Assembly (NCBI GenBank): GCA_029216955.1
Contig: JANAVB010016200.1
Coordinates: 2,941,839-3,005,838 of the forward strand
Direction: 5' to 3'
From: Iris pallida
Lineage: Eukaryota > Streptophyta > Magnoliopsida > Asparagales > Iridaceae
DNA length: 64,000 nucleotides
The notes beneath the pieces were generated by a model that was given only the letters and a program-made list of their open reading frames with translations, had not been told where the DNA came from and searched no databases. Position numbers and translations under genes: made by a program. Shown here piece after piece: positions 56,111 through 64,000 of the stretch (its first letter is position 1; each line of letters opens with the position of its first letter).

Positions 56111-56625
56111 CATTAACACCAGCACTTGTTGACATGGCATGGGCCATTCGGGAGCATAGGTTGTTTTTAGGACAGACCAAGTCTCGACCCACTACCGTGA
56201 CGTAATGTTGAGTCCCGAGGGGTGCTGCCAATGGGCTGCGAGGCCAGCCAGAGCGTCAGCCTCCAAATTTTGTAAACGAGGTACATGTTCGATGAAGAAC
56301 TTGGTGAAGGTTGAAATGATGTTCAATGCAACTTCATGGTAAGGAACCAGGTCTTTATGGCGAGCTTCATACTGTCCTCTGATCTGGTTAACGACGAGTT
56401 TTGAGTCACCGTAGGCTTCCAGATGACTCACCCCCAGCCGTTGTGCCAACTGGAGTCCCATGATGAGCGCGTTATACTCGACAACATTGTTGGAGCACGG
56501 CTTCGAAAGGGAGTAGGCATGCTGGATGACCAGCTGATCGGAGGAGACTAAGACTACCCCCACTCCAGTGATGATTTGGCCTTTGGGGCCTGTTCTTGAA
56601 GCGCCATCAAAAAATATCTGCCATA
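56111..56625 (-). pseudogene. Tat-3b archaeal-type RNase H
   Basis: It contains FFDGASRTGPKGQIITG, NNVVEYNALIMGLQ, EAYGDSKLVVNQIRGQYE and LEADALAGLAA. One base is missing near 56232 (CCAATGGGCTG against CCAATGAGGCTG), shifting the frame after this domain. Confidence 0.86.
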
Positions 56626-58262
56626 CGGAGCTTTCTTCGGTGACGTTAGATTCTTGGACCTCATCCGGGATGTCTTCATAGAGCCTAGTGGACTCTGGGA
56701 TAGGGTGTGCAGCTAAAAAGTCGGCCAGAGCCTGACCCTTGACGGCTTTTTGTGTAACGAATACCATGTTGTATGGCGTTAGCAGGATCGCCCATGTAGC
56801 TAGCCGAGAGTTTAATGACCCTAGCTTCGTCATGAGAACTCTGAGTGGATTGACTCGTGAGATGACATGAATTGTCTGGCCCAAGACATAATGGCAAGTC
56901 TTCTGGATGGCAAATACCAAAGCCAAATACTCTTTTCAACGGGATTGTACCGGTGTTCAGCCCCGATTAGTGTTCTACTGAGGTAGTAGATAGCTTGCTC
57001 ATAGCCTGCATCGCTGTTCTGAGCCAGCAGAGCGCCGAGGGAATGATCCATGGCACGGACGTAGAGAAGAAATGGTTTGCTGGCGACGGGTGCCACCAGG
57101 ACTGGCGGGCTCGTCAAGTAAGCCTTGATTTCGTCGAAAGCTTTTTGACATTCCTCTGTCCAAACGTAAGAGACTCCCTTCTTCATGAGCTGGGTGAAGG
57201 GTTAACATTTCCCGGAAAGGTTTGCTATAAACCTCCGAATGTATGCCAGACGCCCCTGCAGGCCTCGAAGTTCTTGGAGGTTTTTCGGAGGGTCCATGTC
57301 AAGGATGGCTTTGGTCTTCTCGGGATCGACATGAATGCCTTTCACCGTGATAATGAAGCCCAAGAATTTTCTGCTAGAAACCCCTAGGAAGGATTTAGCG
57401 GGGTTTATTTTGAGTTGATGTGCTCGTATGAGATCGAAGACTGTCTTAAGGTTTTGTAGGTGATCTCCTTTGAGACGACTCTTGACTGCGATGTCATCAA
57501 CATAGCATTCGACAGTCTTACGAAGATGCTGACGGAAGATGGTGCTCATAACTCGTTGGTATGTTGCATCAGCGTTTTTCAAGCCGAAGGGCATCACTGT
57601 GTAGCAGAAGACCCCCTTCGGAGTCCTGAATGACGTGTGTTTTGCGTCATCGGGGAACATCTTGATCTAGTTGTAGCCCGAATATCCGTCCATGAAGGAC
57701 ATGCGTTCGAAGCCACATGTGTTGTCGATCATCACGTCGGTGATTGGAAGCGAGAATTTGTCCTCCGGACAAGCAGTGTTGAGATCCCTGAAGTCGATAC
57801 AGACTCGTATCTTTCCATTCTTCTTAGTGACAGGGACGACGTTGGCCACCCAATCCGGGTGTTGTTCTTCACGAATAAATCTACTGGTCAGGAGTTTGTC
57901 TACTTCCTGATCGATAGCGTTCATGATGTCAGGACAAAAACGTCATTGTTGTTACTTTATAGGCTTGGCATCAGGTAAGATGTTAAGCCTATGCATCGCG
58001 ATCTGGGGATCAAGTCCCGGCATATCTTCGTAGCTCCAGGCGAAGACATCGATATATTCTTTAGCCAGCTGGATTAAAGATTCCCGATCTTCTCCTTTTA
58101 GGCTTTTGCTGATGAAGATGGGTTTGGAAGAAGATCCATCCCCAAGGTCGATCTGTTCGACTTCGTCTTCGGTAGGGGGTTCACGTAATTCAAAACGGGA
58201 CTCCCACTGTTCTCCTAGGCGTTGAGCCCAGGGTTCTTATTCGAAAATTTTTGGCATTTGGT
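56626..58262 (-). pseudogene. Tat-3b RT and RNase H
   Basis: It carries the RT N-terminus (IREEQHPDWVANVVPVTKKN), FRDLNTACPEDKFSLP, catalytic ECYVDDIAVKSR and RNase H RAMDHSLGALLAQNS. Stops: TAG at 57667, and TAA at 57202-57204, which is shared with Tat-3a. A deletion near 56930 shifts the frame. The right end is the end of duplication unit 2. Confidence 0.88.
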
Positions 58263-59250
58263 CTTCGCCTTCATCTTCTTGAGATTGTGCAGATGTCATG
58301 TTGGCTGATAGCACTTTCTTGAAGACTGATCCGATACTGGTATCGGAATCCCAAGTTGATGCTTCGGATGAATGAGAATGTTCTACTTCTTCTGCCTCCG
58401 AACTCTCTGGAGTTGACGGCGGCGTGACATAGCCCATCCCCCGTCGAGTTCGATGATAGTAGTCCTGCGGCTTTCCTTTAGGTGTTGGGAGCCGGAGAGG
58501 AAGACGTCGACCCTTGCCGTAGTTCAGGCCTTTGTTGCTTTTTAGGTCGTAACCCATCTTTTGGATGAGGTACTTTGCCTTGTCCGTGTATCGATAGACT
58601 TGTATTCTACCAGTATCTGGTTCTTGCTCGAGTGGCGGGAGGTCTTCAGGATGCTCGACTTTGCCGAAGATGATGGATTTATATGATGGACGGTCGAGTG
58701 GGACTACAAAACAGACCCCTTGGGACGGGACTACTCGATTTATATGATGGACGGTCGTTATTTGTGTTTGCAACGACCGTAGAGCGTTATCTAATGTATA
58801 CATGGCATTCCAATGTGGAAGACTAGAATAATTAAAAGACACTCTATTATTGATAAAATACGAGATTTTGTCCCGCGGGATTACATTGTCCAGAGAGGGT
58901 GCATCTACATCAGCAGAGATATATTTTCCTAACTCTTCATCTGTGAGTACTGGGGTTGGATCGGGGGAGTCCACCATAACTTTGATCTTAGGGTCCGAGA
59001 GGGCTATGTGGGCCTTCTCCAGCATCTTGGATAAGACAGATGATTGCGGCGGCTTGCCCTTAAGACGCACCTTCAGAGGTGCCTCAACTGTGCCTTCGGT
59101 GATTGGTGCCTTCCCTTGTAGTTTTGCCACAAGGGGAGTCGATGTTTGAGGCGGCTTTCCCTTAAGCCGTATCTTCAAGGGAGCTTCAGTGGGTGTTCTA
59201 CCTAGAACAGTTGGTGCTTTTCCAGGTAGCTTAATGTTCATGGGAGGCAA
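58237..59250 (-). pseudogene. Tat-3b protease-RT linker, open
   Basis: 337 open residues begin MPPMNIKLPGKAPTVLGRTP with LKIRLKGKPPQTS-type repeats, continue FNYSSLPHWNAMYTLDNALR and QKMGYDLKSNKGLNYGKGRR, and end DSDTSIGSVFKKVL. It corresponds to 18714-19679 in Tat-2. The function of this segment is unknown. Confidence 0.7.
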
Positions 59251-59274
59251 CGTCTGAGGCGGCTTCCCTTTGAG

Positions 59275-60447
59275 TCAAATTTTTAAAGGAGCATCGGAAA
59301 TCATCTCTGGCTCCATGTCCGGCTCTGCCACTATTTCTGCTTCATCATCAGCGTCGTTGGCTTCCCCTTCGTCGAGTGACTTGTATAGGGTAGCATCAGT
59401 GAAGTAGGCTTCGACCCCTTTGAAAGGGTCAATGTCTGCAAACTCCGTTCGAATGATGTCGTTGGTGGACACGTATTTCATACATTGGTGGAGTGTAGAT
59501 GGCACCACCATGTACTCATGCAGCCACGGACGACCCAGTAGGAGGTTGTAGTTGACGTCAGCGTCTACGACATAGCAAGTGACCTCAGTTCTGAGGTTAC
59601 CAATATGACACTTCAGCCGTATTTTGCCCAGCGGCTCTCTTTTGCTAGCATTGAAGCCACTGATTGTTGTGTTGGAAGGTGCCAGTCGGTACATTGGGAT
59701 CCCCAGTATTGAGAGCAGCATCTTCGGGATGATGCTGAGGGAAGACCCCGGATCGATCTGAATCCGCTTCACCTTGACGAAACCGACATACCGTGTATAG
59801 TACAGTGGCCTGTTGTGTCGGTTGTGCTTGAGCAGCATGTCTTGTTGGGTGAAGGTTATATTGGGGATAACTTCATCCGCACAATGACAGTGCACACATG
59901 TAGTCGGGAGATCTTCAGGCTGCTTGACCTGACTGATGAAGGACTCAGCATCCTTCAGAGCTTCACAGAGAGCTTCACGAGTATCCTTGGAAAGGCGAAG
60001 AAGCTCAAACAGAGATAGGCGGACAGGAGTACTGGCAAGTTGTGCCAGTATGTCGAAGTTGTGGGGCTTGGGTAGCCCCGAAGCATTCTCCTTTAGCAGA
60101 GGCTTGTCGAAATGGGCCTCTACATGCTTATGCTTATTGGCTGCTGGGGGCTTAGATGGGCCCTCTTCCTGGGCAGCAGGGACGGTGCAAGGAGGCACCA
60201 CCTCGACGGCAGCTTCGTCGGGTTGGGCGTTCTGATGTGAACGTGTCTGTACAGGAAGTGCCTCTTTCGCAGAGGAAGAGACCATGCGGCAAGACTTGAT
60301 CTTCCTGTCCTTAGTTTTGGAGGCAGAGCGTACCTCCGGTTGAGTAACCTCGGAGACGAGATCAGGGTGAACCCACAAGACCTCTCCCCGAGATATGGTG
60401 AGTGGGATTAGTCCACTCACGTTGTCATGAGTAGGTGGTAAGTTAAC
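59275..60447 (-). pseudogene. Tat-3b Gag C-terminus and protease
   Basis: An open frame of over 390 codons. From the insertion edge it starts VNLPPTHDNVSGLIPLT, then GEVLWVHPDLVSEVTQPEVR, PHNFDILAQLASTPVRLSLF, and a complete protease: RPLYYTRYVGFVKVKRIQID, IDPGSSLSIIPKML, NLLLGRPWLHEYM. The active-site Asp is intact. The upstream zinc knuckle and capsid are beyond the LTR inserted at 60448. Confidence 0.85.
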
Positions 60448-62529
60448 TGTGAGCACCCTGAATTTTGGGTTAAAATTTTTTCATTTTATTTTATTTTTTT
60501 GGTTATTTGGTTTTGATAAATATTTTATTCTATTTATTTATCTGTTAGTGTACTTTTTCATGCTATTGATATTTGGAGTATCAGGGATGTTCAACTCTGG
60601 AAATCTTCTTCACGAGTTTTGGAGTGGACACGATTACCTTCATGACGGTATATAGTGTCCCATCCAAACTTGTTCGCTTGTACTCTTTCTGCTTCGCTGA
60701 ACTTCGGGTTGGTTTAGACCATTTGATTGATATTTAATTTCCCACTCTTTTCTTTGATCATTTTCAGCGCGTTACCATGACTTTTAAATTAGGAGCGCCA
60801 GACCAGTCATTTCCTTGAAACCAACTCCTCATTGATGATCTACTCGAGACGCTCGTCACCCATGACCTTAGTTTTCCACTCAGACACGTCATTTCGGGCT
60901 CCATTTGATTCGCACAACTTTCCCGACACGTGACCCGATTTTATTTCATGCTACGGCGTCACATTTATTTTCCAACTTAATTTGTGGGTCCCCTGTCGAC
61001 CAAAACCTGTCAGCCCCAACTATGGACATGGCCCACATTGAGCCTACTACCCGTCCGCCACTTGTGTCCCATTTATTGGAATCTCCATGTGCTACTTATT
61101 CACTCATGATCATCAACGTCTATTTTTAATTCAATTTTTGCATAATGTTCGGTTTTGGACCTAATCCGGCTCCACCGAGTCCAGTCCAGCTCCATGTTAC
61201 TCTCCATCTTGACGCCCTCATTTTTGCTTGCCCAAAAATAATATTCAATACCTAGTTTATATTCCAAATATTGAGTGTGTACCCATTGATTTAAATCCCT
61301 CAATAAATTCAATTCCTATTTTATTTCCACCCTTGATTTCACTCCTAACCAATCCTAGCCCTCTATTCCTACATGGCAACTCCCACTCTCACTCCCACAA
61401 AGCTGGCCGGCCCTAAAGGAATGCATGAGAGAATCTTTTCTCTCTCTCTCTAACTTTTTCCTTCTTTTCCTCTCCCTCATTTATTATTCACTCCCTTTCT
61501 CTCTCTCCTCCCTCATTTGTTTACACCTCCACCACCATTACATACAACAACAACAGCAAACTGGCCGAGCCCGACCTCCCCTCCTCCTGGTCGAGCTCGG
61601 CCAACCACCACCACCAATCCACCAAACTCCTCCCCTCTATCTCCTTTCAGCCATCAAAACCACCACTCCGACCACCTCTTTCATCACCACCTAGATATTG
61701 ACCACCACCACCATCAACCACTCTCATCCCCGAGCCACCAGCCTGGCCGTGCGCCGCTGGTCAACGGCCCCCCACCTCGCTGTAGGCCGTGCGCAGCCCC
61801 GCACGCGCCTGGCAGCGTGGCAGCAGCAGCTCGACGCTGGCCGCGCGCGCGCGCGCGAGCGCTGGCGCCGCCGCCGAGCCGGCCACGCGTCGCCGCGGCT
61901 CCGGCGAACCCCCGCCGTGGGTAGCCCCCTCTGGCCGTACCCCAGGCTGCCTTCCCCTGGCGGCTAACATCCTCCGGGACGCGCCGTCGAGGCGATTCGT
62001 GCGTTTTGAACGTAATCCCGTCGGCGCGCGCGAGTTTGGAACTCAGATTTGGCGCTCCGTCGCAGCGACTTCGCGCACATTTTCCCGAAGATCCGAAAGT
62101 TGGATCGGCGATTTCTTTGCTCCATCGCAATCTTGGTATATCCACCTTTATCCCTGTCAATTTTCATCCGTTAATTTTATCGTTTGATACATGAAAATCG
62201 GCCACCAAGTTGACCGTTTAAATTGTATTAAATTTGGACAGTTTTGCGGGGCCAACTTCGTCAGCTTGTATCTCCTCCACCGCAGCTCCGTTTGGCGTGC
62301 TACCTGTTCCGGTGCGAAGCTGGTATAACCCTCTTGCTACTCCTTCAGTTTCGTTTCATTGTGAGCTTGTTTGATTGGTTGAATTCGACGCCAAAGTTGG
62401 CCGTCCGAATTCGTAATTTCCAACTTGTAAAATTCCATTTTTGAACACGGGACTCCAGATTTCATTTCTGACACCACCATTAGACTTGTGGCGTCGTTCT
62501 GGCATGTTTTCATGTAATATTTGTTAGAT

Positions 62530-63045
62530 TTGGAGAACGTGGGCCCGGGCACGTTTTTCGGTGCAAAACGAGTCCCACATTCTGGGTCAACGGAACTTTT
62601 TGACGCCGGCTCATCGGAATCCAATTCCGGAGATACCGTTGAGTTTGTATCGTCATTCTGGACTCGTTGACATATAATTTGTTAGGTTTTGGTGGATATT
62701 AGATCGGGCACGCATTTCGGTGCAAGTCGGATATCAATATCCGGGTCAACGGGCCAAATGGAGATCGGGTCAACGGAATCCAATTCCGGAGATACCGTTG
62801 AGTTCGTATCATCATTCTGGACTCGTTGACAGGTAGTTTGCTGAGTTTTGAGAACTTTGGCTCCGGCACGCATTTCCGTGCAAACCGGAATTCCAAGTTC
62901 TGGTCAACAGGCCAAATGGAGATCGGGTCAACGAAATCCAATTCTGGAGATACCGTTGGGTTCGTATCGACATTCTGGTTTCGTGGACATATAATTTGTT
63001 ATATTTTGTAGACTTATTTTCTTGCACATTTTTCGGTGCAAAACG
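62530..63045 (+). repeat. About 158-bp tandem repeats inside the long LTR
   Basis: GGCACGCATTTCGGTGC-like landmarks at about 62548, 62706, 62863 and 63022 give a period of about 158. Units also share GGAATCCAATTCCGGAGATA and CATTCTGGACTCGTTGACA. The solo LTR (about 51840-51990) has about one unit. Confidence 0.8.
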
Positions 63046-63965
63046 GCTCCGACACGGACACCGTTTTGACCCGAAATTATCTTTTTGCCCTTGTGTCCAA
63101 ATTGGACCGTTGGGTAGGCTATCCTAGCTAATTTTACCATTCTGGACACGTTGGCGATGTTCATTTCATCGTCCGACAATGTTTGTTGATAATTTCTCTG
63201 AGTTTAACCTTTTTATAATTAATTAATAATTAATCCATATAATGTTCGTATTTCGGGATTAGTACAACGAAACTGAGATCAGCCAATTCCAGTGATCTCA
63301 CATCGCTGAAATTGACAAGTTGGACATGTGGATCACTATAATGAGATTATCAACCTTATCGATAATCTTCTTATCTCGATTTGCGTGTCGTAAGTTTCGA
63401 CGTACAAATAACGAAGTACACTTTATATTAGACTAGAATTGACCCTGTTTGACCAGAGTTGACCAGTTGACCCAAAGTCAATTGTAAGTCAACACTTGAC
63501 CTAGTTGACTAGATTATTGACCGGAGTCGACCTAGAGTTGTTTTGACTTAGAAGAACCTAGAATAATATAGATTGCCTGTAGAGATTCATTTATTTTAAC
63601 TTGAACACCTTGTAACCTGTGTTGCTTTAAATAGGACTCTGTGGCTTCAGTGGGACCTCCTATACTTATCAGCTGTTCAGGTTATCGAGGCGAGTACATT
63701 CTCTGATCATTTCATATCCTGCTTAGAATTATTTCCTGCAGTAGATTACTTTACTTGTACTGTCACGTTGGTCACACGGATTGGTACTATATGGATCCCT
63801 TCTTGAGATGTTATCCTTAGGGAGCATCGGGTACTACATGATCTGTGCGTTTCACTTACATGGCGTATCATATGCTTCATTGGTTCTTTGATCACTTACG
63901 ACATATACTCTTATGATCGTAGAGTCTTCCTAGAATTCTTATCCCATTTATGGGACTACTATGTA

Positions 63966-64000
63966 TCACCTTCGGGGTCTATCACCTTCGGGGTCTATCA
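63966..64000 (+). repeat. Short direct repeat at the window end
   Basis: ATCACCTTCGGGGTCT occurs twice in a row with an 18-base period; the array may continue beyond the window. Confidence 0.7.

Larger units (their letters stand above)
43747..58262 (+). repeat. Tandem duplication unit 2
   Basis: Second copy of the 11.4-kb unit: Tat-2b from inside RT, then Tat-3b. Without the solo LTR and its TSD it is about 11.4 kb. Differences from unit 1 look like roughly 5-6 percent by eye in RT, integrase and LTR, so it is not a recent assembly duplicate. The junction 43747-43749 shares CTT with both parents, as expected for microhomology-mediated joining. Confidence 0.85.
47864..60447 (-). mobile_element. 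Tat-3b: minus-strand Tat element in duplication unit 2
   Basis: From left: 3' LTR, PPT, solo-LTR insertion, antisense gene, motif array, integrase, aRNH, RNase H, RT, linker, protease and part of gag. It is cut at 60447/60448 by a chromovirus-like LTR. The remaining gag and the 5' LTR must lie right of the window. It inserted into the Tat-2 antisense gene, with candidate TSD CTGCT at 47859-47863. Confidence 0.9.
60448..64000 (+). repeat. Long LTR (Del/Tekay-like), runs off the window
   Basis: It starts TGTGAGCACCCTGAATTTTG after TTAAC (60443-60447, candidate TSD) inside the Tat-3b gag. It is similar in order to the solo LTR: AT-rich start, CT/CA-rich 61440-61720, GC-rich 61720-62060, then GGCACGCATTTCGGTGC repeats, TTTTGACCCGAAATTA (63051-63066) and the TTCATTTCATCGTCCGAC part. 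No coding domain or LTR end is seen by 64000, so it is either an unusually long LTR or an LTR plus internal region. Orientation plus, from comparison with the solo LTR. Confidence 0.7.

Noticed and set aside
61425..62187. Several overlapping Pro/His/Arg-rich frames in the long LTR
   Set aside because: They result from CCACCA repeats and GC-rich composition; frames overlap on both strands without conserved motifs.

Overview
This window is nuclear DNA from a flowering plant with a large, repeat-rich genome; I cannot name the species. Almost all of it is nested LTR retrotransposons. Four are Ty3/gypsy elements of the Tat (Ogre/Retand/Grande-type) lineage. I assign them from the domain order Gag, protease, RT, RNase H, a second (archaeal-type) RNase H and integrase, from primer sites of the TGGCGACT..TGGGGA type, and from an extra gene on the antisense strand between pol and the 3' LTR. 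Two more are long LTRs that look like Del/Tekay chromoviruses. I see no confident host gene, tRNA, rRNA or CRISPR array.

Layout. 1-940 is T-rich non-element DNA. Tat-1 (minus strand, 941-12274) is old and broken, and its gag is interrupted by Tat-2. Tat-2 (plus strand) has its 5' LTR at 12275-14443 and gag-pol to 23018, and is cut inside its antisense gene at 24417 by a minus-strand relative, Tat-3. About 11.4 kb across this Tat-2/Tat-3 junction was then duplicated in tandem: unit 1 is 20355-43746 and unit 2 is 43747-58262, joined at a 3-bp CTT microhomology. Unit 1 later received Tat-4 (25453-37506, complete with TSD GCATG). Unit 2 later received a solo LTR (50150-53237, TSD TGATT). Another long LTR (60448 to beyond 64000) interrupts the gag of Tat-3b. 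The inferred order is Tat-1, Tat-2, Tat-3, duplication, then Tat-4, the solo LTR and the last LTR.

How the parts work together. Each Tat element has LTR-driven gag-pol on one strand. On the other strand lies a separate gene with its own TATAAATA box, a short basic first exon and (in Tat-1, Tat-3a/b and Tat-4) a phase-1 first intron. Its main product differs: coiled coil in Tat-1 and Tat-2, and a 450-residue protein resembling a plant mobile domain in Tat-4. The convergent 3' ends of pol and this gene are separated in Tat-1, Tat-2 and Tat-3 by an array of a 22-bp motif plus hairpins whose stems differ in sequence but keep pairing. The PPT/U3 junction also sits in an inverted repeat kept as structure between families. 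Gag appears to start at the very end of the 5' LTR or in the primer-binding site, so the primer site encodes the N-terminus of Gag.

Limits. Boundaries, splice sites and domain names come from reading the sequence and from comparing copies within the window. No database search or RNA evidence was available. Divergence figures are counted or estimated by eye.
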